Source: an uncultured Flavobacteriales bacterium (lineage in GTDB: Bacteria > Bacteroidota > Bacteroidia > Flavobacteriales_D > Sanyastnellaceae). From it: 13,178 nt of DNA. Below the pieces are notes generated by a model, which searched no databases, was not told the DNA's origin, and saw nothing but the letters and a program-made list of their open reading frames with translations. Of this stretch, positions 7,032 through 13,178 are shown piece by piece. The stretch's first letter is position 1, and each line of letters begins with the position of its first letter. Location of the stretch: contig CALKUW010000332.1 in assembly GCA_937996585.1 (NCBI GenBank), forward strand, positions 1 through 13,178. Reading direction: 5' to 3'. The translations under genes were made by a program, and so were the position numbers.

Positions 7032-8549
7032 TTAGCCCATGTCTTCCGAAACCAAGGGCAAGGTGACACGGAACGTGGTGCCGAGTCCTTCCTCGCTGCG
7101 GAGAATGACAATCTGACCGCCGTGGTATTCCGTCACGATGCGTTTCACCAGGCTCAGTCCCAGTCCCCAACCACGCGCCTTGGTACTGAAACCCGGGTCA
7201 AACACCTGACGCTGCACCCAACGCGACATGCCCTTTCCTGTATCCTCCACATCCAACACGACCTGTCCGCCAACACCGGCAAGGCGAACGCGCAGACTGC
7301 CCGCCCCCTCCATAGCATCCACGGCATTCTTGGTGAGGTTCTCCAAGACCCAACCGAACAGGGCCGGGTTGAATGACGCACGGGCACCTTCCTCAAGGGC
7401 CACCTCGAACGAAACCGCCTTGGGCATCCGGCGCTGCAGGTAAGCCATGGTCTCGGCCACGAAAGCACTGAGGTCTGCTGACGTGAGCTCTGGGTCCGAA
7501 CCGATCTTCGAAAAGCGGTCCGTCACCGTCCGCAGGCGGTCGAGGTCCTTGCCCAGCTCCGTCAGGACCGCTTCATCCACCCCTTCACTCCGCAACACCT
7601 CCACCCAGGCGAGCAAAGCCGACAACGGGGTGCCGAGCTGGTGCGCCGTCTCCTTGGCCATGCCCACCCAGACGCGGTTCTGCTCGGAACGGCGGAATGC
7701 ACTGAACGTCGAATAGGCCAGCAACAGGAAGCCCCCGATGATGAGCAGCTGAACCACCGGGAAAAAGCGCAGCTGCTTCAGAACCAGTGACTCATCGTAA
7801 AGGATCCACTGCCGACCGGCACCGGGAAGGTCCAATGCAATGGGTGGGTTCACCGCCGAAAGCCGAGCAATCAATGCCGTAGTATCCGCCAGGTCCCGAG
7901 CATTGAAACGGTCGGCACGCACGATGCGCTTCAACGTGGAATCGGCCAACAAAACGGGAATCGAGGCCGAATTCAACACTGTCTCGGAAATGAAGGAGTG
8001 GATGATGTCATCCATTACCGTTCGGAGGTCCCGGAACCTGTTGCTCTGGTCGTAGAACAGGGTCAGCCCCTCCTCAAAGTTGATGACCGACCCCCGGGCC
8101 TCCATGGCGTTGCGAAGGGAATCAAGCTGGTCGGGGGATCGCAGCGAGGGGGGCACATTGATGTCCGCCTGGAGCACCCCGTCCTTGTAGACGAGCACGG
8201 GAATGGTCCGGTTGGCCTGAATGAACCGGGTGATGAAGGTCAGGTCAACGGGCGCGCCCGGGTCCGCTTCCTGAATGATCCGATAGGCCTCACCGATCAG
8301 GTCGGCCTTGTCTCTTTCCTCCGTGCGGAGGTCAGCAAAAAGGTCTTCCGTGTAGCGCACCAGCTGGGCACGCTGTACTATGGCTTCGGACCACAACTCC
8401 ACCTTCCGCTGCTCCTCGTTCCGCAGGGTGCGCGCGATGTGCCCACTCGACCAGAGCGTCAACGCCACGATGGCGGAGGCCCCCGCCAGCAATACAACCC
8501 TCGAATATTGCTTGTTTCTGATCCTCACAACTGCATTGGCCTTCTTCAA
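7032..8549 (-). CDS. Membrane-bound sensor histidine kinase
   Basis: A 505-residue inner-membrane two-component sensor kinase. Membrane helices lie near residues 18-36 and 264-284 and flank a periplasmic sensor region of about 225 residues with no domain I can name. The cytoplasmic kinase core begins with WVGMAKETAHQLGTPLSALL, phospho-acceptor His303. The ATPase domain follows: N box LENLTKNAVDAM (402-413), G1 DTGKGM (436-441), F box FDPGFSTKARGWG and G2 GLGLSLVK. The core is complete. No response regulator lies next to it, so the partner is encoded elsewhere. The start is uncertain: no in-frame ATG exists near the N-terminus. TTG 8549 gives the 505-residue form and GTG 8528 would shorten it by seven; an in-frame stop lies shortly upstream of the TTG. 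The stop is followed after 16 bases by tRNA-Leu. The signal is unknown. Confidence 0.92.
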   Translation of the reverse strand: MKKANAVVRIRNKQYSRVVLLAGASAIVALTLWSSGHIARTLRNEEQRKVELWSEAIVQRAQLVRYTEDLFADLRTEERDKADLIGEAYRIIQEADPGAPVDLTFITRFIQANRTIPVLVYKDGVLQADINVPPSLRSPDQLDSLRNAMEARGSVINFEEGLTLFYDQSNRFRDLRTVMDDIIHSFISETVLNSASIPVLLADSTLKRIVRADRFNARDLADTTALIARLSAVNPPIALDLPGAGRQWILYDESLVLKQLRFFPVVQLLIIGGFLLLAYSTFSAFRRSEQNRVWVGMAKETAHQLGTPLSALLAWVEVLRSEGVDEAVLTELGKDLDRLRTVTDRFSKIGSDPELTSADLSAFVAETMAYLQRRMPKAVSFEVALEEGARASFNPALFGWVLENLTKNAVDAMEGAGSLRVRLAGVGGQVVLDVEDTGKGMSRWVQRQVFDPGFSTKARGWGLGLSLVKRIVTEYHGGQIVILRSEEGLGTTFRVTLPLVSEDMG

Positions 8550-8620
8550 CGTCGAAATACCGCACCAAGGTATTTACCCTCCGTGCCTATTCCGTCATGA
8601 GCTGAGCACGAACCCTTAGG
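8550..8620. other. Leader region of the histidine kinase gene
   Basis: These 71 bases separate the upstream terminator from the kinase start on the - strand and should hold the kinase promoter. GGAGGG (complement of 8577-8582) lies 27 bases from the chosen TTG, too far to act as its ribosome site. TACCTTGG on the - strand is a loose match to TAnnTTTG, but I see no paired -33 element. Nothing here can be called firmly. Confidence 0.3.
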
Positions 8621-8651
8621 AAAAAGAAAACGTCGGCGCATGCCGACGTTT
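8621..8651 (-). terminator. Rho-independent terminator after the AsmA-like gene
   Basis: A perfect 10-base-pair stem, AAACGTCGGC (8628-8637) with GCCGACGTTT (8642-8651) around a GCAT loop, is followed on the - strand by TTTTCTTTTT. The T-rich tail points to termination of - strand transcription arriving from the AsmA-like gene or from an RNA made in the 3' region. On the + strand only three T follow, and no + strand gene arrives here. Confidence 0.85.
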
Positions 8652-8787
8652 AAATGACCACAGACAGAAAAGACAGGGGTCCAATTTGGTTAAGCCCCCA
8701 ACCGCGGTTTCATCCGCTCAATTGAGGACGACCAATATACGACATATTAACGTTCGACGACTAACAAATTAGATTCGTCTCGAAAAA
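8652..8787 (-). other. Dyad-rich 3' region between the AsmA-like stop and its terminator, possible small RNA
   Basis: This non-coding stretch looks more AT-rich than the genes around it and holds several dyads. AACCGCGGTT (8700-8709) and CTCAATTGAG (8717-8726) are perfect palindromes. AATAT/ATATT (8734-8748) has a five-base spacer. Right after the stop codon, 8753-8784 forms a bulged hairpin: TTC, GACGA, CTAA, loop CAAA, TTAG, two bulged bases, TCGTC, two bulged bases, GAA. With the terminator at its end, it could be a structured 3' UTR or a small RNA made from it. I see no confident promoter and no open reading frame of note. Confidence 0.35.
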
Positions 8788-11400
8788 TCAACGGTAATCA
8801 TCGTCATCATCATCAATACTGTTCCGATCTCGACGCTTCCGTTCCTTCTCCACCCCCCTTTCGGCTTGCACCACCACACCCACCGAGTCCATGCTTTCAA
8901 CCTCTTCATCTGACCCCGTCACCAAACCCTTCAAGCGGTCAATGGCCGCCCGTCGCTCTTCCTGCCTGTGCTCCTTATGGGCGAGACGATCGTAACCAAA
9001 TTCAGGTGCATCCAACGTTCCACGCATGGCCAGGAAAAACCGGTGCCCGAGCCCGTCATCCGCCGTCATCCCGAACTCCTCACGATCGGACTTCAAATCG
9101 CGCAAGGCGAAATCAAGGGTGTAATCCATGGCTCCCGACAACCGCTGCCAACCCCCTACGCCGACGTCCATGGCATCCGAAACCACATCGGTCGGATCCA
9201 ACGTGAACAGCCCCCGATCCAATGAAATATGGGCATCCACAGGTTGGAACCGCACCCGTCCCAAACGCCGCTCGAGGTCGTCCACATCGGCCAGTATCCG
9301 GTATTTCGGCTCCTCCCGCAACACCTCAGGGATGCGCTGCAACAGTTCAAAGCCGATCAGCTCCCCCTCCTCCCAACGCACATCCAAATCCGTCTCCCAG
9401 GCGTCCGCTCCCTCCCGGTCGAAATGGTAGGCCAACTGACCCTCCGCCCATACCGTTCCTTTGACGTGGTGCGGCATCAAAGTGGACTGGCCCAAGCCAC
9501 CCGTCCCTTCAAGCGCATCCGCCAGGGAAGCGCCCGACATGTGTCCGTCGAATCGCACGGTTCTTGGATTCCACTGACCCGATCCCGACACCTGCCCTCC
9601 GAAAACCTGACCACTCAATTGGTCGAATTCACCGGATGATGTCGCCGGTGCGAAAGACCCGGCACCTTGAATGCCCTGCAGGGCCAGGCTGCCCCAACGC
9701 AAACCACCCAGTGAAAGCTTCCAATCGACCTCGGACTTAGCAGCGGATCCACCGTCAGCCCCGGCCCCTATCAAGCCATCCCATCCAACCATCAACTGCT
9801 CCACATCAGCCTCAACCAACCGGGCGTCGAGCGTCCAATCTGAAGCCGATCCACCCACGAGATCGAAATCCCCGTTCAACCCCTCTGTCTCCAGCCCCTG
9901 AACGGCAACGTCCCAGCGGCTTGGATTGCCCTTGGCGCTGATCCGATCCACACCGATGGTTCTCAGCGCAGGACCATTCAACCCGCCGGATGACACTTCC
10001 AACGACTCACCCACCACGGAAGCCTCGCCCTCAAGCCAACGCCAACCGTTTGCCCCGTCATCGGCCAGGATCACATCTCCCCCAAGGCGCACTGCACCTC
10101 CTTCCTTCCAGGACCACCCGGTCATCAGCCCGCCATACGGCACCCAAGCCGCCATGGATGACGGTCGGGCCACCGCCTCCCCATCCAAGTGCAATCGGCC
10201 TTCGGCCCAGCCCCCGGAAACACGGAACTCTCCATTTGCCCATTGACCCGCCGCTTCCTGCCAAACGGCCTTCCATCCGCGCGACAAGGAAAACACCTCG
10301 GCCGTACCCCCGTTGAACCGAACCTCACCCGGCTTTTGGCGCACCGTCAAGTTCCTCGGAGAAAGTCGAATGGCCCAAGCCCGATCCCATCGTGGATCAA
10401 TCGGACCGGTCCAGCCATCCGATGAGGGCAAGCGCCCCACCAGCACCCGGGCATCCAGGGGACCCGAAACTTCGCCCTCAAATGCCATGGACCGACGCAG
10501 TCCGGAAGGCAGCAACTCCATGACCCGTGCCGACTCCGCTCCCATCAAATCAAGGGTCATGGCAAACCCGTCACTGGAATTCAACGCCAAGCTGAAGGGT
10601 ACAGCTCCCACGCTGTTGGCCAACTCCCCCGCCTGAATATCGAGCTCCACCCCGCCATCGGAAGTGCGCAAAGCAAATCCCGAGGAAATGTCCACCGCCT
10701 CCAACCAATGCGAACCTGCGGCCTCCAGCGTCCCTGCTTTCAGGTTCACATCTCCCTGCCAACCGACGCCCTCCGCGGTCTTGTCCATGTCCATCCGTGC
10801 CGATGCACAACGTGCAGACCAGCGCACCGGATCTGCCGCTCCATCCGACCACCATTCTCCACCCACATCCACTTCCTCCAACCGGACGGCACCCACGTTC
10901 CAATCCATCTGACCATCACTTTCTCCGGCCTTCCAGAACCGCCAATTCTCCAACCCCCTCCGGGTACGTTGTATATCCAGACGACCTGACCTCAACACCA
11001 CTTCATGCGCCTCGAACCGGCCTTCAAGCAAGGGCAGCCAACCGAACACCACGCCGACGTCCTTCAACTCCACGAAGGGCCGGCCCCGGTTCACGGCATC
11101 CTCGATGCGCACATCGTGCAACACCACCTCCACATCGGGCCAACTCGACCACAACGTCAACTCAACGGAGGATACGCCGACATCAGTGAGCAAGTGGGGC
11201 TGGATCGCACCCAGCACACGCTGCTCAAGACCGCGCGCCTCATGCCACATCCACGCTGAGAACGCCACAACCAAAACGAGCGGCACCGCGATGAACCACA
11301 ACCACCTGTGCGACCGCCTCGGCGGCGGTGACGCGGTCGGATCCACCTGGACTTCCGTCGCTGTTGGCACATCCACAACAAATGGGCTCGTTTCGTTCAC
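8788..11400 (-). CDS. AsmA-like envelope protein, large
   Basis: An inner-membrane-anchored periplasmic protein of about 870 residues resembling the AsmA family, whose members bridge the periplasm and are linked to outer-membrane lipid traffic and assembly. A proline- and acid-rich cytoplasmic N-terminus (1-30) precedes one membrane helix (about 33-51). Then comes the typical start of the family: VELTLWSSWPDVEVVLHDV (79-97), FVELKDVGVVFGWLPLLEGR and RSGRLDIQ, ending in GLENWRFW. A long body of repeating beta-strand patterns follows, and the family's C-terminal strand pattern FLAMRGTLDAPEFGYDR lies near 789-805. An unusual charged tail of 65 residues ends in six Asp plus Tyr-Arg. GTG 11400 is chosen; the frame stays open to 11727 but would then overlap the divergent SOD gene. 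Transcription probably ends at the 8621-8651 hairpin. The exact role is unproven. Confidence 0.82.
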   Translation of the reverse strand: MNETSPFVVDVPTATEVQVDPTASPPPRRSHRWLWFIAVPLVLVVAFSAWMWHEARGLEQRVLGAIQPHLLTDVGVSSVELTLWSSWPDVEVVLHDVRIEDAVNRGRPFVELKDVGVVFGWLPLLEGRFEAHEVVLRSGRLDIQRTRRGLENWRFWKAGESDGQMDWNVGAVRLEEVDVGGEWWSDGAADPVRWSARCASARMDMDKTAEGVGWQGDVNLKAGTLEAAGSHWLEAVDISSGFALRTSDGGVELDIQAGELANSVGAVPFSLALNSSDGFAMTLDLMGAESARVMELLPSGLRRSMAFEGEVSGPLDARVLVGRLPSSDGWTGPIDPRWDRAWAIRLSPRNLTVRQKPGEVRFNGGTAEVFSLSRGWKAVWQEAAGQWANGEFRVSGGWAEGRLHLDGEAVARPSSMAAWVPYGGLMTGWSWKEGGAVRLGGDVILADDGANGWRWLEGEASVVGESLEVSSGGLNGPALRTIGVDRISAKGNPSRWDVAVQGLETEGLNGDFDLVGGSASDWTLDARLVEADVEQLMVGWDGLIGAGADGGSAAKSEVDWKLSLGGLRWGSLALQGIQGAGSFAPATSSGEFDQLSGQVFGGQVSGSGQWNPRTVRFDGHMSGASLADALEGTGGLGQSTLMPHHVKGTVWAEGQLAYHFDREGADAWETDLDVRWEEGELIGFELLQRIPEVLREEPKYRILADVDDLERRLGRVRFQPVDAHISLDRGLFTLDPTDVVSDAMDVGVGGWQRLSGAMDYTLDFALRDLKSDREEFGMTADDGLGHRFFLAMRGTLDAPEFGYDRLAHKEHRQEERRAAIDRLKGLVTGSDEEVESMDSVGVVVQAERGVEKERKRRDRNSIDDDDDDYR

Positions 11401-11515
11401 CGGTGATGAAATTACCCGCCCTTTGAACGGTACACAGGGCAGCGTTGAACCAACGTGAACACCGGCGGTTGAATTATGGCAACCGTGCGCCAACTTCCCC
11501 TCATCGACCACCGCC
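11401..11515. promoter_or_regulatory. Divergent asmA-like/sod spacer with two related dyads
   Basis: The 115 bases between the two divergent starts must hold both promoters. Two inverted repeats share GTTG/CAAC half-sites: CGTTG-AAC-CAACG (11443-11455) and CGGTTG-AATTATGG-CAACCG (11466-11485), the second ending 30 bases before the sod ATG. They could be operators for one regulator. CACCGGTG (11398-11405) is an 8-base palindrome over the GTG start of the AsmA-like gene. No clear TAnnTTTG box is seen for either strand. Confidence 0.4.
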
Positions 11516-12268
11516 ATGGACAAAAGAACCTTCATCAAATTGAGCAGCCTGGCCGGAGCCGGTGTCGTTGCCATGCCCCTGGTTTCCTCCCTCATCGGGT
11601 GTGGAAATGCCCCGGAAACACCCGAAGGCGCCACCGAAGATCCGCCCTCACCGGGCTTCCAACTGCCCGAGTTGGGATTCGCCTTTGAAGCCCTCGAGCC
11701 TGTCATTGACAGTAAAACCATGCGCATTCACCACGGGAAGCACCACGCCGGCTATGTGCGCAAGCTCAATGCGGCACTCGAAGGGCACGCCATGGAGGGA
11801 AAACCCCTTGAAGACCTGCTTGCCGCCATCGGCCCTGACGACACCGGGCTGCGGAACAATGGCGGCGGACACTTCAACCACGCCCTGTTCTGGAAGGTCC
11901 TCACCCCTCCCTCCGAGTCTTCCCGGCCAAGCGGCGTGCTCGCCGACCGCATTACAGCGTCCTTCGGTAGCCAGGAGTCCCTGCTGGACGCGATGACCCA
12001 AGCCGCCGGCTCCAGGTTCGGCTCCGGCTGGGCATGGCTGGTCCAGGACGAGAACCAACCCGACCGGCTCTTCGTCTGCTCAACCGCCAACCAGGACAAC
12101 CCGCTGATGAAGGGCATCGTGGACGCCGACCTCCAAGGACGTCCCATCCTCGGCATCGACGTCTGGGAACACGCCTATTACCTGAATTACCAGAACCGCC
12201 GAACCGACTACGTATCGGCTGTGCTCGACCGCATCAATTGGTCGGAGGTGTCGGCGCTGATGGTCTGA
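11516..12268 (+). CDS. Exported superoxide dismutase lipoprotein, Mn-type of the Fe/Mn family
   Basis: Converts superoxide to oxygen and hydrogen peroxide, here outside the cytoplasm. The 250-residue protein has an N-terminal export signal (1-28) with a Tat-like KRTFIKLSS and a lipobox LIGC, so Cys29 should be lipidated. The complete Fe/Mn-SOD fold follows from about residue 48. Metal ligands by comparison with E. coli SodA are His72 (IHHGKHHAGYV), His122 (GGHFNHALFW), Asp215 and His219 (IDVWEHAYY); the gateway Tyr is Tyr80. The GGH motif before NHALFW and the TANQDNPL motif (Gln193) are hallmarks of the Mn form rather than the iron form. ATG 11516 sits exactly at the signal. Its gene is divergent from the AsmA-like gene, and its last 35 bases overlap the convergent lipoprotein gene. 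Enzyme family is firm; the metal and cell location are inferred. Confidence 0.93.
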   Translation: MDKRTFIKLSSLAGAGVVAMPLVSSLIGCGNAPETPEGATEDPPSPGFQLPELGFAFEALEPVIDSKTMRIHHGKHHAGYVRKLNAALEGHAMEGKPLEDLLAAIGPDDTGLRNNGGGHFNHALFWKVLTPPSESSRPSGVLADRITASFGSQESLLDAMTQAAGSRFGSGWAWLVQDENQPDRLFVCSTANQDNPLMKGIVDADLQGRPILGIDVWEHAYYLNYQNRRTDYVSAVLDRINWSEVSALMV

Positions 12269-12797
12269 CCACACCCCCACGCGGCAAGGGCACACCGTCC
12301 TCCTCCATGTCGTACAACCCCTCCTTCAGCAGGGTGCGGAACTCCTTGGCCGTGGGGCTGAAGAGCCAGTAGGAATACCCTGGCTTTCCCCCGGATTTCT
12401 TCTGCTCGCGTGGGCTCTCCATGAAGGTGGCCGTCTGCCTCAGCCAGTTCTCGTCGTCATCGAAGCTGGCGGTCCTGAAGACGTCTCCTTCACGCCTCAA
12501 CAACAAGATTTCCCAGTGGCCGGTCTCCACGACGGGTTGGCTCATCACCACGTGGCCCGCCATGCGCCGAAGGAGAAAATCCTTCCCGTTGACCATCACC
12601 TCATCGTTGATGCGAACGGTGTCCTTGCCAATGGTCCACACCTCGTCGCCATCCGCGATCACGCCACGAAAGGCCTTGGGAATGTTGGGGAGGTTATAGC
12701 GCCCCGGAGGCATGGGTTCGTTGAACTGCACCTTGGGGTTGCAGGAAGACAGCAACAGAACCGCCGAAAGAACGAGGGGAAATTGTGAAGGCTTCAT
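12234..12797 (-). CDS. Small lipoprotein of unknown function
   Basis: I do not recognise this 187-residue protein. It starts MKPSQFPLVLSAVLLLSSC, a clear lipoprotein signal with lipobox LSSC and lipidated Cys19, so it should sit in the inner or outer membrane facing the periplasm or outside. The mature part is soluble and mixed in charge, with the stretch GDEVWTIGKDTVRINDEVMV suggesting beta-strands, several Trp, and a C-terminal proline-rich end. No catalytic motif is seen. ATG 12797 is chosen because it begins the signal; the frame is open further upstream to 12923, but that extension would overlap uppP. It lies 14 bases behind uppP on the same strand and is probably co-transcribed, which hints at an envelope role without proving it. 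Its last 35 bases overlap the end of the sod gene. Confidence 0.8.
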   Translation of the reverse strand: MKPSQFPLVLSAVLLLSSCNPKVQFNEPMPPGRYNLPNIPKAFRGVIADGDEVWTIGKDTVRINDEVMVNGKDFLLRRMAGHVVMSQPVVETGHWEILLLRREGDVFRTASFDDDENWLRQTATFMESPREQKKSGGKPGYSYWLFSPTAKEFRTLLKEGLYDMEEDGVPLPRGGVVRPSAPTPPTN

Positions 12798-12811
12798 GGG
12801 TGGAGTGGTGA

Positions 12812-13178
12812 TCAGGTGGCACTCAATGCAATGGCCAGAATGCCTGCCATCGCACAGTAAACGGCAAAACCGAGGAATCCATTGCGCTTCACCAACGCCA
12901 TCATGGTACGGCACGCCCACCATCCACTCAGAAAAGCCGCGATGGCCGCCGCCATCAGGGCCGCGGGTGTCATGACCTCCAACAGCTCCGGGTGTTCCAG
13001 CAGGTCCTTCACCTCCAGTGCGGTCGCACCCAGGATCGGGGGCAGCACCATCAGGAAACTGAACCGCGCCGCCTCACTTCTGTCCACCCCCAACAGCAAT
13101 GCCGCCGAAATGGTGGAGCCGCTTCTGCTGATGCCCGGCAGCACGGCCACGGCCTGCGCACAACCGATGAAAAGCGCC
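12812..13178 (-). CDS. uppP: Undecaprenyl-diphosphatase, C-terminal part (runs off the window)
   Basis: Inner-membrane enzyme (also called BacA) that dephosphorylates undecaprenyl pyrophosphate to recycle the lipid carrier for peptidoglycan and other surface polymers; excess confers bacitracin resistance in several species. About 122 residues of a protein usually near 265-270 are visible. They include the family motif LPGISRSGSTIS, whose Arg and Ser are part of the active site, followed by LLGVDRSEAARFSFLMVLPPILG. Further hydrophobic segments, ALMAAAIAAFLSGWW and FAVYCAMAGILAIAL, complete the C-terminal membrane helices. The frame continues past 13178, so the start and the N-terminal glutamate-rich motif are not in view. 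The lipoprotein gene follows after 14 bases on the same strand. The assignment rests mainly on the signature motif and topology, which are distinctive. Confidence 0.9.
   Translation of the reverse strand, partial: ALFIGCAQAVAVLPGISRSGSTISAALLLGVDRSEAARFSFLMVLPPILGATALEVKDLLEHPELLEVMTPAALMAAAIAAFLSGWWACRTMMALVKRNGFLGFAVYCAMAGILAIALSAT

Noticed and set aside
8794..8814. ATC/GTC triplet run as a microsatellite or phase-variable repeat.
   Set aside because: It is short and imperfect and encodes the acidic end of the AsmA-like protein; noted there instead.
11401..11727. N-terminal extension of the AsmA-like frame up to 11727.
   Set aside because: It would overlap the start and signal sequence of the divergent SOD gene by more than 200 bases and adds no domain; GTG 11400 gives a normal short N-terminus before the membrane helix.
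12798..12923. 42-residue N-terminal extension of the small lipoprotein.
   Set aside because: It overlaps the 3' end of uppP and would bury the lipoprotein signal inside the protein; ATG 12797 starts exactly at the signal.
1..13178. Search for CRISPR arrays, insertion sequences, phage genes, toxin-antitoxin or defence systems.
   Set aside because: No regularly spaced repeats, transposase or integrase motifs, terminal inverted repeats or target duplications were seen, and the tRNA-Leu is not followed by integrase-like genes or a repeated 3' end.

Overview
The window reads as a chromosomal segment of a GC-rich member of the Bacteroidota, most likely a flavobacterial lineage. Supporting this are a secreted protein with a C-terminal type IX secretion (T9SS) sorting domain, a PurF of the long (about 630-residue) Bacteroidota type, an AHQLGTPLS-type histidine kinase, an AsmA-like protein of the kind common in the phylum, several lipoprotein signals and almost no Shine-Dalgarno sequences. 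The genus cannot be read from the sequence. There is no sign of a plasmid, prophage, insertion sequence or CRISPR array; gene content is mostly housekeeping and envelope functions, tightly packed, with no gene-free stretch over 300 bases.

Layout. On the + strand (2-4717): the C-terminal half of an RND efflux permease, then an SDR-family reductase 5 bases behind it, then purF. PurF runs convergently into cysH. On the - strand (8549 down to 4739) is a compact run: histidine kinase, tRNA-Leu(CAA), T9SS cargo protein, Rrf2 regulator, and CysH (APS reductase type), with gaps of only 4-37 bases. Then comes a 238-base intergenic region with a strong - strand terminator and several dyads, followed by a large AsmA-like gene (-, 8788-11400). 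A 115-base divergent spacer with two related dyads separates it from an exported Mn-type superoxide dismutase lipoprotein (+, 11516-12268). The SOD gene overlaps, tail to tail by 35 bases, an unrecognised small lipoprotein gene (-), which sits 14 bases behind uppP (-, running off the right end).

How the genes fit together. CysH and its Rrf2 neighbour form a plausible sulfate-assimilation control unit: a cysteine-rich Rrf2 protein next to an iron-sulfur reductase, with dyads between them. UppP (undecaprenyl-phosphate recycling), the AsmA-like protein, the RND pump, the exported SOD and the lipoproteins all act in the envelope, but nothing shows that they form one pathway.

I did not find a convincing new multi-gene system. 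The items most worth a second look are the dyads at the rrf2/cysH and asmA/sod spacers, the structured 3' region after the AsmA-like gene, the exported Mn-SOD with a mixed Tat-like/lipobox signal, and the tight coupling of a T9SS cargo gene to rrf2-cysH. All functional statements are by recognition of motifs by eye; no database search was run.
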